Positions 9,195 through 19,626 of a DNA stretch of 25,954 nucleotides are shown here, piece by piece. This stretch comes from Reticulitermes lucifugus (lineage: Eukaryota > Arthropoda > Insecta > Blattodea > Rhinotermitidae), in contig JAKCWW010006481.1 of NCBI GenBank assembly GCA_026260175.1, forward strand, positions 1-25,954. The letters are read 5' to 3'. Both the position numbers and the translations under genes were made by a program. The notes below the pieces were generated by a model, which did not search any database, had not been told where the DNA came from, and saw only the letters and a list, made by a program, of their open reading frames with translations. How positions within the stretch are numbered: the first letter of the stretch is position 1; the number at the start of each line of letters is the position of its first letter.

Positions 9195-11093
9195 TTCCGT
9201 CCTAATGTGAAGGTATTTATCAAGGTAGTGAAGTGATCACATCGAAACAGACTGGTTTAGGGCACAAAACCGATGTTTTGGCGTTTATTGTGTACTCGAA
9301 ATTAAATTATTATATTTTATTTTCGACTTAAAATTGAATTATAATAATTTGGTTGCATTGTCAAGATATTCCATAATTCATTGTTCTGGATTTTTATCTG
9401 GTTGATTCAGAGACTCCAGTTTTAGAGACTGAGTAATTTTTGCATATGCCACACGCTAAGTTTATTTGTATGTGTCTGTTTCTGATTTGTGAACAGTACA
9501 AGTTTTAGAGATCATTGAAATGAACACATGCATCGTTTGACTGATGTTTTTCGTTATTCACATGAAAGTAAATTCTGTACTCTAAGAGATGTTCTGGCAG
9601 AGTTGTTGATTAAGATCCATTTTTGGGATATGACGCTGTATTGGTTGGAAAATGCTTGGTAACTGTTTTCTAATTACGAACCATTTACTAGTTGGACGAG
9701 GCGTCATGCCCCAGAGGACTTGAATCTTCGAAATGTATGCTGCTATACTGCTGTAATTTCGAGCTTACTGAGAATTATGCTTTTCACATTGAACGTTTAG
9801 GCAGAAGTGATGAGATGTACAAGAATGATGCAGCTTGCTGTTGAAATATGTATTCTGTGGTGGTGATGGTATAGTTATGTATACAATGAGCTGTCTTGTA
9901 TCTTATCTCGTCCTTTAAACACCACCAGTGAATGCTGTTCTTTCATAGTGAATTAACCGTAAGCATGAAGTTGGAAGGGAACAGACTGTGGAAGTAACAG
10001 TCTTTTTCAGGCGCGTTCGCATAGTCGCGAAAAGCGCCTGTTACCTAAGTCATGTCCGTCCGTTCGTTTGTCCGCATATGTCAGCGCAGCTCCCACTGGG
10101 CGGATTTCCGTGAAATTTGATGTTGGAGAGTTCCATGAAAATCCGTCGAGAAAATCCACATTTGCTTAAAATCGGGTACTTGACGTGAAGACCTAACTAA
10201 GTACGTTTAATTATTGTTGACGACATTAAATCGCCGTAAAAGCGTTCTCTTCGAGTGAAATGGTATCAAACTCTTAGGATAGCCGAGGAGATATAAACTT
10301 CACGCGAACTCGCCTCGTTGTTACGTTACACGTACATTGCCTCTCTTGGCTGAGATTAACAGGAACCGTATGATTTATTGCAAATATTAATATTGAACTT
10401 AGCTATCCCTGTGTCCTGTGTAATGCTACCTCCATACTTAAGACACTTTCTTAACCGTAACTTGGATATACGTTGTCTGTGTGCTGTACTTATGGAATAC
10501 AATTTTTTTTTCAAATGGTGTTCTCCGTTACGTAATACAGAGACTGTACCAAGGCATTCTTTATTTTTTCTTTTACATGGACCTGAGCAGTGAATGCAGT
10601 TTTTACGATATACAGTGAAACCCCGCAATATTGTGTTCAGATAGTGTCCCGAACGCGGTCGTACTTGTATCTACGAAGGCCGTGAGCCATGATACTTTTG
10701 TTATTGCCAAGTTCAAGGTCGGTTGTTTGCGGATTCGGCTGTTGTGCAGTTGTGAAGGGAATGGAGGAGCACCGATCGGTTTTTTAAACAGTTAAGTCTG
10801 TATTATATCTTCTAGAAAAGAGAAGGACTCCATAGAATAGTGTCCTGTTTAAGACGCTGACAGTTGTACAGCTGAAGAATGATTCCTAACCTTTTATGGA
10901 ACCCGGACCTTCATTAGCATGCTTCCCAGTGCACGTCACTGGATGCTGGCCTTAGTGGTGTCAGATTCACCCACACCGTTTCTTGAAGATACGTTTTAAT
11001 AACATGGGTAGAATCAGCTTTCTCCGTGGCGGCCCCCTGTGGACACGGTAAGAAAAGTTCAGATTCAATAACATGCATTGAATTTCTTGATCA
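9195..11093. other. Intergenic, no supported gene
   Basis: The stretch contains a strong imperfect hairpin at 10008-10040. A GTCCGTCCGTTCG-led segment to about 10330 looks repeat-derived but has no partner in the window. A 90-codon minus frame at 10356-10628 has no domain I recognise. Confidence 0.4.
10008..10040. other. Imperfect inverted repeat (hairpin)
   Basis: CAGGCGC at 10008-10014 pairs with GCGCCTG at 10034-10040. The inner arms (GTTCGC and GCGAAAA) extend the stem with one or two mismatches around a short loop. Confidence 0.7.
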
Positions 11094-11104
11094 GATGATA
11101 AACT

Positions 11105-11340
11105 TTTTTTTTCATGGCTCGACGGCCCCTAGTGGGCCAGGGCCTCTTCATTGTCGAGGCTTCATCACAATCAGACACACCACACACGGTAGGACTCTGG
11201 ACGGGTGATCTTCCCGACGCAGAGACCTCTACCTGACAACACTCAGAAGAGGCAGAAATTCATGCCACCGCCGGAAATGTAACCCGCAATCCCAGTAAGC
11301 GAGCGGCCGCAGACCGACGTTTTAGACCGCGCGGCCGCTG
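11105..11340 (-). repeat. SINE family A, full length with perfect target-site duplication
   Basis: This is the reference copy of the family. On the minus strand it begins CAGCGGCCGCGCGG near 11340. It has a tRNA-like head with a decayed box B (GGGTTACATTTCC near 11279-11291; the 16 kb copy has GAGTTCGAATCCC). The body ends at GAGCCATG and an A-run (T-run 11104-11112 on the plus strand). Perfect 11-bp direct repeats GATGATAAACT flank it at 11094-11104 and 11341-11351. This fixes the element at about 236 bp and shows LINE-mediated insertion. The body is shared with the copies at 1, 249, 16004 and 22894. Confidence 0.93.
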
Positions 11341-11413
11341 GATGATAAACTGTTAGCTTGTCAAAATTGACTCTTCTTGATGGAATTGGCCGGTTTTGTC
11401 ATGCACTGTAGGC

Positions 11414-11562
11414 CAGGGGTGCACAAATCCCGGGTGACTGAATTTTGTACAGTGGCGTTTAAGGTTTGTGGGTCTACAATGTGGATCTTGCTTCATATCA
11501 CGTTTCTGGTGTCTAGAATTTTGGGGTGACTCCTAGATTTTTGGGAAATCTGTGGACCCCTG
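11414..11562. mobile_element. hAT-type MITE, copy 1 (149 bp)
   Basis: The ends are inverted repeats: CAGGGGTGCACAAATCCC at the left, and CAGGGGTCCACAGATTTCCC reading inward from the right. CAGGGGTG-type termini with 8-bp duplications are characteristic of the hAT superfamily. The flanking 8-mers (11406-11413 and 11563-11570) agree at 5 of 8 positions, so the duplication is decayed. There is no coding capacity. The interior (TTTTGTACAGTGGCG, TTTGTGGGTC, TCTAGAATT) matches the reverse complement of 19984-20125. Confidence 0.8.
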
Positions 11563-11822
11563 CGCTGGGCTTTCCTTCAGGTTCACCGTAAACATTATTT
11601 TAAAATAGCATAAAATTGGGCAATAAAGTCGTATTAATAACAGAATTTTGATTGTAATGTAATTATTTCAATTTACTGAAATTCAGTAATGAAGCACCAA
11701 CTACGGAGGACAACGGCTTGACACTTCCTGCATTTGATGGCCTTGCCTTTTTTTTTTTCTTTCTACTGTTAGTGTGTTGTTTAACGACTCCTTCAGATGA
11801 TTCGTTGGTGATGATTTAATGA

Positions 11823-11927
11823 GTATGGAACATCGGTAGAATGATACTGATAGCAAAAACCGAACTTGTCGGAGGAAAAGTGGCACGGTGTCACAATGTC
11901 CACCACAAATCACACACAGATATGCCT
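11823..11927 (-). repeat. SINE family D, partial diverged copy
   Basis: ATGGAACATCGGTAGAATGA, a CGAACTTGTCGGAGG-like block, and TGTCCACCACAAATC with CACACAGA align in order with 3050-3150 of the full copy. The tRNA-like head and the poly(A) end are missing or unrecognisable. Confidence 0.7.
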
Positions 11928-12657
11928 TCAGGTGTTGTTTTAAAACTTCTCTCTTTCTTTATTTCTCTCTGTTTCTTCCTTTCTGCTAATAACAATGAAG
12001 GTGTAACTTCCCAAGAATATAAAGACTTTTTATACATTCTCGTTGGCAGGTCTCTGGAATTAGCTGTGTGCACAAAACTGAAACAATGCAATATCAGAAC
12101 TTTAATAGCATTTAAAACACTGCTGTCTGCTCGTTTCTCTGTACGTTGGTATTAAATAATTTTCATTTTCCCGTATCTGATGGTGTTCTCTGGTCGGCGT
12201 AAGGGAAACGCAGTTGGAAAGTTACTACCGACGGACTGACCGAAATAGAAGACAGTGACAAACGTTAAACAAAGCCCGTTATTATAAACGACTGTTGTAA
12301 AGTTTTACTCACAGAATTAACTCGCATCGGGCGGACGGTTGACCGTAATTTTCAAACTCTTGCCATCACGAGCATCATCCGTCATTGTTACTACCCAGAA
12401 TAATGCTTAGTTGTCTTCTGCCACAGAACCACGTGGGTGCTGTTGATCTCTCTTCTTCGGGTCTCCAGATCCCCGAAATATTTTTACTCATTTTAGATTC
12501 CACCCGCGGTGCATGGGCATTAAATCGCAGGAAACGACTCGGTGTTAAGGCGACAAGCTCAGACGCATATGAAAAGCTGACATTTTGTAAATCATACCGT
12601 GTCTATAACAGTTGTTGAAGTGTGTGTTGTCAATACACTCAAAAGATACAGAACGTC
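11928..12657. other. Intergenic, no supported gene
   Basis: The short frames here (11841-12155 plus, 12385-12618 plus) begin in or next to repeats and show no domain. I saw nothing else. Confidence 0.4.
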
Positions 12658-12659
12658 TT

Positions 12660-12759
12660 TTTTTTATTTTTTTTTAAACCTTTATTTTCTCCTTCCTCGT
12701 ATACATCATACCATCCGGCATATTACATATAGATCATACAATTGTACCATTAACCAACT
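12660..12759 (-). repeat. Repeat Y, copy 2 (poly(A)-tailed)
   Basis: This copy has the same body as 8836-8928, with a longer A/T tail (12658-12676) and AATAAA just before it on the minus strand. CGTCTT occurs on both sides (about 12654 and 12768) and may be a short target-site duplication. Confidence 0.72.
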
Positions 12760-12974
12760 TCTTTAATCGTCTTACCGGGCATGGAGAAATACGAGCTGGT
12801 TTACGCAAGACCAGTCTGCCGAGCGTTGCATTATCATAGCAGGGCTAGAATGTGACGCACTCCTAGGTGTCTGTTGTCTCATGCAGAGGAGATGGTTATT
12901 TCATGTGAGGATGTTTCCGGTTCAGTAAAGTGTCCGTCATACGTTTGAAAAGTAGATGTGTATTATGGAAAGTA

Positions 12975-13465
12975 CTATAAAAAGTATCCTGCAGAGGAAT
13001 AGTGTACAAAGTACTGGAAAAATATCGAACCACAGGTTCATTGCTGGACAGAAATAAAATTAAAAAACTTGTGTTTATCTTGGTTAATGCACGGTTTACG
13101 ATGAGTAGGACCTTAAACGGCCAGAGTGACACGGTGTTGTACGAATGCTCCTTGCAGTTCTTGAAGATTCCTTTACGCCACCTCAAAATGTTGTGACTGC
13201 TCGCAAAATCATACGACCCGTGTTTTTCAAAGAAGCAAATTCCGATTGTTACGTTAAATTATTCTGGCACCTTTATTGGCGGAAGTAGCATAAAAAGAGA
13301 AAGTATATGACAATCCAAATTATTTTCAAGAACTAAAAACAATATTCAAAACGAAATTGCCTGTGTTTGAAGATAAGAGCCCTGTCGCGTGTCGAGATAT
13401 ATTTTCAGAATGTGCAAACCTGCTTAGAAGCTGGAGGTCGGCATTTCGAGACGTGTGAAATAAGG
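12975..13465 (+). pseudogene. Mariner-like (IS630-Tc1-mariner) transposase, internally deleted and frameshifted
   Basis: Four pieces of one transposase appear in order but in different frames. VYKVLEKYRTTGSLLD at about 13001-13050 is the N-terminal DNA-binding segment, where K-F-x-x-T-G-S-V-x-D is usual. IIRPVFFKEANSDCYVKL at about 13209-13262 corresponds to the I-x-G-P-x-F-F strand and the N-S-x-x-Y-x-x-L helix. KNNIQNEIACV at about 13334-13366 and CLEAGGRHFE at about 13421-13450 are the C-terminal helices that follow the catalytic domain. The spacing is far shorter than in an intact protein. The second and third catalytic acids, with the Q-D-x-A and P-P-x-S-P-D-L segments, are missing altogether. 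It cannot be active. Terminal inverted repeats were not found. Confidence 0.75.
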
Positions 13466-14416
13466 TTCGGTGAACCGCAGGGGAATACGGTTGGAGGCAA
13501 GGCAAGCTGCGTATGCGGTAAAGCTGCCGTGCTAAGGGCAGATTCTAGTGATACGCCCTGTATTACCTCACAGTGGTTTTTAAGCTACACAGAAAGTGTT
13601 GTTTTGGAATGTCATCAGCTGTCAAAATTTACTCGTGATTCACGCGATCCAATTCTCAGCTTGGTTTTGATCCGACATTTTCGTAACGCTGGGTCCATCG
13701 ATACACAAAGTACGACTGAACTGCAGAAATACATCTCTGAATGCTGTGAAGTTATTTTACTTTCCTTGCCCCGCTGTCATCGGAATATCATTTAAAAAAA
13801 AATTGAACAGGATATTCAGTGGCCATGTTTCTAGTCTCCAAACGACACTTTCGTGAATGTTTGTCCACACCGAGGCAACAGCTCCCTCTTTGGTATGTGT
13901 TGACTTTTTGACGTCTTATCTCTTCCAAGAGTCACATTGACATGGCTGATAAGAATTGTAGATGACTGCTGAGGTAGCATACTGGTATCCTATTCAGAAG
14001 TTGAACGAAGTGTCTGCTGTAGATAGCTGAAATGCGCTTGTCGACTTGTCCTCTCTGTGGCATGACGTTGTCAGGGAAATGCAACCGCTGTAGGCCTTTA
14101 AAATAATAATGAAGGTTGTTACAAAGCCTTTGTGATTGGGGGGGGGGTTCAAGATTATTGATGGGGTGGAACAATCTGAAATGTGAAGGGAAACGAGGTC
14201 TGCAAGAAATTCTAATCCGTACATAATTTTTAAACAATTTCGTGCTTGCTGCCTGTGTTTGGTAATGGTTTCACTACGTTCATAGGCCTAATTACAGCGA
14301 AGGGCGTGTTTGTAAACATTTTCGCAGATTTTGCAGTTCTCCGTAGCCTGTGTTTTCTGACTAAAGCTGGCCTGCACATTGTAGTGCCATTTAAAGTTTT
14401 GCTTCTTGTTGACCAT
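13466..14416. other. Intergenic, no supported gene
   Basis: The reading frame at 13367-13795 begins inside the transposase remnant and continues without a recognisable product. A 10-base G tract lies at 14138-14147. Overlapping minus frames at 13932-14493 look like chance. Confidence 0.4.
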
Positions 14417-14428
14417 TTAGTATTATTT

Positions 14429-14555
14429 GCTGATAGGGACAGGTGGCGGGCTCTTGTGAGTGCGGTAATGAACCTTCGGGTTCCATAAAACACGGGGAAT
14501 TTCTTGACTAGCCGACGACCTGCTAGCTTCTCAAGAAGGACTGTGCTCCAAGGAG
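14429..14555 (+). mobile_element. 5'-truncated LINE 3' end, copy 2
   Basis: It encodes [19 protein letters not shown] with a stop at 14486-14488, then the same 3' UTR as copy 1 (GGGGAATTTCTTGACTAG, CGACGACCTGCTAGCTTCT). The tail is shorter, ending near GGAG at 14555. The flanks TTAGTATTATTT (14417-14428) and TTAGTATTTTTT (14556-14567) differ at one of 12 bases and look like the target-site duplication. Sequence upstream of 14429 is unrelated to the other copies. Confidence 0.85.
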
Positions 14556-14567
14556 TTAGTATTTTTT

Positions 14568-16003
14568 ACTACGTTACAGAAGTGGTCTTCTGTGATAATA
14601 TCAAAGCTAGATACTCTGGCGACCGCTTTCGAGATGTTGTGTATGATTGTTTTGTTTTCCACTGGCCATGATTGGTCAAGAGTGGTGATCAAATCCTTTC
14701 GGGCTGCCAGCCGCGTCAATTGGGAACAAAGTAATAAGTTTCGAAGACCTTCTCTGCCTTCACTGCCAGGAAATAATCTCATAATGATGCAGAGATTGCA
14801 ATTTGAAATAGTGACATCCCGAGAACAGTTTTGACCTTGACAGTGGTGGCGCAGGGGGAATTGTGACCGTTAGATATCTATGACCAGTAAACCATTGTTC
14901 CAGTTAATATTTTGGGTTGAAGTGCTGTCGTGTCTTGTGCGTGCGTGTTAATTGTGTTATTTTCTTCTGTGTTCTGTGTGGTTGGATGTGTGCATAAATT
15001 TGGCTTTAGGCATGTTACAAGCTGAACACTTAACAAATGATGACCAGTGGTATGTCGTAGATGGAGTGATAGAGATATATGTTTTTGATAGGACCCACAT
15101 GTTTTCACCGCGAGGTTAGTACGGAAATAGGGGACCCTTGCCCACGCTGTCAAGGTCAGAGCTGTTCTGTTTGGTAAAGGAGAGTGTATCATTGTTTTTT
15201 TACGCTGCCCTCTCAAATGTACGGCTCATAGCAGTTTATTAGGAATAAAACTGTGATTGTGCTCAAAACGCCAGGGGTCAGGTGGAATGTACAAAACGGT
15301 ATTTTGGCAGTTTTTTTGTATGGGTTTGAAACGCGGTCTCTTTATGGACTGAACATAAACTGAAGGTGTTTGAAATCAAAGTGCTCTTGAAAATAGGCGG
15401 AATAGGATGAAGTAAGTAATTAAGTAAGCTAGCAAGCAGTTTAAGTTTGGGTATTTTGTAGATGTCACCCGGCAGGCCATTGTTTTAAAAAGTATAGTGG
15501 TATGGGGCCTAAACGAGGACACGATTGGTTGGATATGAAGTTGGNGGGGGGAACAAGGAATGTATTATATAATTTTGGTGCTGTGATAATGAGGTGCATA
15601 TGGCCGGTCCAGGAACGTGTGCAGTGGCAGTCACGACCTTCGGGTGCTGTTGTCACATTGCAATTTTGCGTTAGCAGTCCTGTACCCCAGACTAGACGTT
15701 TTCCACAAACTTTCCGACACGTGTTTGTGTGATGTGCTATTCCACAGACTTATCGTACAAATGTATCCCATAAGTTCTTGGCTTGCATCGCTCTTCGTGG
15801 AATTTGTTCAGTGTTCTGACGTGCCGGATCTTCTTCGTGGTCAGCGAGATGCACGACCTTTGAGCGCGTAATCAGTGGGTCGTATTCCTTGTCTCTTACT
15901 TAGTGTTTGTACCGAAACATTTGAACGTTGTGCTCAAATTGTACAGATTTCACCTGGCTTTTTATTTGCGAATTGCCGTGACTCACAGGATAGTTTAACA
16001 TTA
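14568..16003. other. Intergenic, no supported gene
   Basis: Several frames of 60-110 codons occur on both strands (for example 14878-15216 minus and 15617-15871 plus). None has a recognisable domain. One ambiguous base lies at 15545, in a G run. Confidence 0.4.
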
Positions 16004-16230
16004 TTTTTCTTTCATGGCGCGGTAGCCACTAGTGGGCCAGGGCCTCCGTATTGTCGAGGCTTCACGATCACACTCAGACACATCACACTCGGTAGGACTT
16101 CTCTGGACGAGGGATCGACCCGTCGCAGAGACCTCTGCGTACACAACACTCACAAGAGACAGACATCCATGCCCACCGGCGGGATTCGAACTCGCAATCC
16201 CAGCAAGCGAGCGGCCGCAGACCCACGCCT
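16004..16230 (-). repeat. SINE family A, near full length
   Basis: The T-rich end and CATGG at 16004-16015 mark the tail. GTGGGCCAGGGCCTCC, the TAGGACTTCTCTGGACGAG block and GGGATTCGAACTCGCAATCC (box B in reverse, about 16182-16201) follow in order. The head ends around 16230, about 15 bp short of the 11 kb copy. The two strands both stay open through it, giving the overlapping frames at 15875-16394. Confidence 0.85.
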
Positions 16231-16376
16231 CAGACATTTACGAATTGTTGCTGCCAAAGTGTACGGGTCCGACGTTGCGGTCAAATGATTGGTACCGGAT
16301 TAGAGACGTTATGGTTCGATTGACGGCTCACAGGCCTCATACCCTCCGTACCTTTAAATGTGTTTTTTCAGATGCT

Positions 16377-16625
16377 TCAGATAGATGTCAGTAGAGTGTC
16401 GTAAAATATGCCACAGCTTATTCTTCTTGTGGCTCTTCGGCCCGTTTTCGTCCTCCAGTGACTCTCAAGTCTTGACGCTGAGCGCCAGTTTTTCGTACTG
16501 CGTAAGTTAGCGGCATCCTTCCGCACTTCGTCTTGCCATCTGTTCCTCGACTTACCATCGGCCCTTGTTTCTTCGATGCTTCTTCCTTCCACAGTTCGTT
16601 TTGTGGTTCTGTTGTCGAAGATCAT
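16377..16625 (-). pseudogene. LINE ORF2 C-terminus, diverged remnant
   Basis: On the minus strand an open frame reads NRWQDEVRKDAANLRSTKNW at about 16477-16538, then a decayed tryptophan-containing end. Another frame gives GRKRAEEPQEE and a stop at about 16411-16446. The order (basic segment, R-W-x-D-x-V, D-x-x-x-L, K-N-W-R, then a K-R-A-E-E tail) is that of the end of RTE/jockey-type reverse transcriptase proteins. It differs from both the DRDRW-type and the 6.7 kb remnants, so a third LINE lineage is likely. A frameshift near 16445 and the absence of polymerase motifs make it non-functional. Confidence 0.6.
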
Positions 16626-16694
16626 TAAAAATGCGCAACCCGTCGCCGCTTCTGCCTCCTAAAGTCAAATTTAACCCCCTCTCCGAATTTACGC

Positions 16695-16862
16695 TATTTA
16701 AAAGGCGCAGGCCGTGAATGTATGTAAGGGGAGCGGAAGTATAGCTCCACTGGTTCTTAACCTCGGAATTAGATAGAGGTGAGTGGTGGAACCCCCCCCC
16801 CCNCTGTACCCTCTGGAAGAGAACCGTCCCGTACCCATTGATTAAGAAGTTGGGTGGTCCTC
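16695..16862 (-). repeat. SINE family B, partial (3' half)
   Basis: TATAGCTCCACTGGTTCTTAA, GGTGAGTGGTGGAACC and CCCATTGATTAAGAAGTTGGG align in order with 2610-2735 of copy 1. The tRNA-like head is missing past about 16862. A C-tract with one ambiguous base (16792-16804) replaces part of the body. Confidence 0.75.
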
Positions 16863-18377
16863 AGAAACATTAAAAAATGAGAAGTACGGATTAAGCATGC
16901 GCTGTGCACCAGATTTTATTACAGCGTTGGAGTGCAGAAATATACGAAATTTGGTCATTGCGTGTTGAACCCGAAGAGACACCGCTACCACCGACTGCAG
17001 AATTTTAGAAGCAACTGTGTAGTCCTGTTGTGACGTTAAGGTTAAGGTAACGTGTTAGTTGCATATCAGTGAATCAAATGAAGCTGTTTGTGTAGGTGCT
17101 ATAAGCAGGTACACAACAACGTTGAATACATGTAGATAGCATTGTCATTGTTTTCACTAAATTCGAGATAAGTTCTTCAGAGTAATGCCACGATACCAAA
17201 TCTGTTGTGTTCTTGTAAATGAATCCTGTTCGTTTTGAGATAGTTGTGGGACCACAGAGTTCACTTAGAAATAGGCATTATCTGTTTGTTTGTGTATTTG
17301 TTTGTGTTATTTCAGTGTGGGATGTCACGTTGTGCTTTGTGTATACAATTAAGTGGTAAAGACCGTCAGACATAACTGTTTATTGATGTCATATGTGTGT
17401 TGGTTTCTTGTCGTGTTTAAAAGAGAACACACAAAATCACACAGCTGCTGCAGATGTCGCCAGCATCCAGTAGCGTATGGTGAAGACATAATTATGGATC
17501 GTGAAGACGACGCAAATTTGATGACTTTGCACACATTGCTGTTTTTTAAGCATGAGTGTTATTGTGTAACATGTCGTGAAATAGGTTTGTGTCCTACGAA
17601 GTGTGTTTTGAGACTGAATATTGAAATCGATTAAATGCAACAGTAGCACGAAAAATTGGCGTGGTCGAAAGCACTAAATGTATTGCCATGCAACAATAGA
17701 CATTATTCTTCTGTGGATATACAGTTTCGACAGTTTGACGGTTTTAAGATTAAGAACGCTAAATTCACTGTTAACTTGTTAGATCTGTCACTGAAGAATT
17801 ACTGTACAGGAACTGGTACGTGTTACCACACTACATTAAACACGTACTACATTGTTACACGTGTTTCCACATACGTTGTTATACAAAATACGAAGTACAC
17901 ACATTTAAAGCTTCCATATGCGCCTGTATGTTCTTACTTTACATTGTTAGGCGTGTTTCAAAATCAGATTATATCCCTAAACGTAAATAAGATGTGTGAA
18001 TATTACACTAGACAATTATAGGATTGTGTTAATTTTACTTGTACTACATTCACTTCGTGTCAGGAGTGACCAAGTGCCCTAACCGACGGAACTACCGGAA
18101 GATTGGTGTCTCCTGGCGGCTTGTGACATAGTGTAGTGTGGTATAAAGGTACCCCTAGACAGGTTACGTGAAGTCTACCGTGATGATGGGAGACAGCGTC
18201 GGTACTCGTCTGTTAAACTACATCATGTCATAAACCAGGATACAACAGTCTTCGTATTCACCGCCGTGAGAAGAAATGTACGGATTGAACTCCATAACAA
18301 CTGGGAAAACAAGAGGATAGACGCAAAAGAGGCAAGTAGATACAAGCTAAGACCAAGAACCGGGAAAATGAAGTTGT
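16863..18377. other. Intergenic, no supported gene
   Basis: The frame at 17656-18021 starts at TTG, not ATG, and has no domain. The two frames around 17349-17649 oppose each other and look like chance. No repeat partner in the window was found. Confidence 0.4.
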
Positions 18378-18630
18378 CTCTGTTCACGTCATGAAGCCAT
18401 CTAGGGGGAGTAGAGGAATAGCTCTATTGTTTCTCAACCTGGGCACTAAATTGGAGTGATCAGCATCACGCACCGGCCGCTTTACCTCTGGGAAGGGACC
18501 ACGGCTGGGTGGGCTCCAGTGGCAATATGGACGTTTTGGAAAGGAGAAAAATTTCCTGCCCCTCCCGGGATTCAGACCCCGGATCATCCAGCACATAGCC
18601 TAGTCGCTACACTGACTGAGCTATCCCGGC
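18378..18630 (-). repeat. SINE family B, near full length (copy 2)
   Basis: The minus-strand head is CCGGGATAGCTCAGTCAGTG (clear box A) followed by CCGGGGTCTGAATCCCGGG (clear box B), better preserved than copy 1. The body blocks GCTTTACCTCTGG, GGCTGGGTGGGCTCC and GCATCACGCACCGGCC match copy 1 in order. The 3' end is near CATGAAGCCATCTAGG at 18389. Confidence 0.85.
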
Positions 18631-18865
18631 TTCTCGGAGTAAAAGTAACTTAAAATTGCGATGTTATGGCTTCTTGTTGTTAGGTCATTTACCCTGCTGT
18701 GCCATTAGCGGGAAAAATTACTTGCAAACGACTTTAACAACGTGTGTTGCTAAGGTTGTGAACAATAAAATATGACAGTTTCTACATTTTTTTGTTTACC
18801 AGACTTACATATTTTGAATGCTAAAGATCGCATATTGTAAATGTTTTATGTAAATAGTTGGCAGT

Positions 18866-18990
18866 AGTTCATAACCATGCTGGGCCTCGGAGCCGGTTTG
18901 GGCGGGCAGGCGAATAGAAAATACGTACTTCGGGCATCGAACCTTGGTAGTCCAATCTGCACGCAGTCACTTCGTTGTTGAGCTGTCGTA
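18866..18990 (-). repeat. tRNA-derived SINE-like unit, family E
   Basis: The minus strand reads GACAGCTCAACAACGAAGTGA (weak box A), then CCAAGGTTCGATGCCCGAAG (good box B). A G/C-rich segment ends near CATGGTTATGAAC. Only one copy is in the window, so family status rests on the pol III-type blocks. Confidence 0.5.
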
Positions 18991-19214
18991 ACGGCATATG
19001 ATATTGTAGTTCGTTTAAACAAATGATTGTTTTGGTGACCGAATATTGCAGCATCGTCGTTGCCGGGGATTTTCTTCGTTTGCACCCCCCCCCCCCAGAA
19101 CGACTTGTGTTCACCAGGCACCTGCCTGATGTGGTCGTGGTCACTATTCGTGGATGTAGTGTTGGCCAGAGCATGAAGTAGTTAGCATCTTACCTTGATC
19201 TAGTGACGAGGCCA

Positions 19215-19322
19215 GAATTCGTGGAGCATGACCTCCACGGTTTCTGCTTGTTTTGATAGCATGATGTTAAGTCACAGGGATAACTTTACCTTCACTTAAC
19301 TGTGCGTGTGTGTGTGTGTGTT
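19215..19322 (+). repeat. SINE family C 3'-end fragment followed by (TG)n
   Basis: GGGATAACTTTACCTT at 19277-19292 is identical to the last 16 bases of the SINE C at 1.8-2.1 kb, including the T/A-rich continuation. How far upstream the element reaches is unclear. A TG/CG microsatellite follows at about 19301-19322. Confidence 0.45.
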
Positions 19323-19534
19323 TGTGCATGTTGCATGTTTAAGAAGAAACAGCATCTGGTGTTAAAATTAGTTTATTTTCACAATTTAAAACTATTTTCA
19401 AAATCTGACTATCTGACAGTGCCGTCCCCACCTGCTCTGCTGAGTTCGTGCCTTTGATGATAGCTTTCGTACCGCGTGTTAATTTTCTAGGTAATTGGTG
19501 GATTTTGAGCAGAAATCAATCGTGTAATGTACTG

Positions 19535-19626
19535 ACTTCATTTTCCCGGTGCCCATTAATTGGGAAGGTGGGTGGGTTCCAGAGCCGATCTGGACGCAGT
19601 GGCGAAGAGAAAAATCTGCCAGCGGC
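19535..19626 (-). repeat. SINE family B, internal fragment
   Basis: CCCATTAATTGGGAAGG, GGTGGGTTCCAGAGCC and GCGAAGAGAAAAATCTGCC align with the middle of the family (2708-2775 and 18505-18560). Head and tail are not recognisable. Two box B-like strings on the plus strand just downstream (19700-19711 and 19741-19752) may belong to another SINE, but without a box A partner I do not call it. Confidence 0.6.

Noticed and set aside
13367..13795. 142-codon plus frame
   Set aside because: Its first third is the C-terminal scrap of the mariner-like transposase; the rest has no recognisable motif.
15875..16394. Overlapping frames of 78-137 codons on both strands
   Set aside because: They coincide with the SINE A copy, whose body stays open in several frames in other copies too.
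17656..18021. 121-codon plus frame
   Set aside because: Initiates at TTG, which is not a usual start in a nuclear insect gene, and has no domain.
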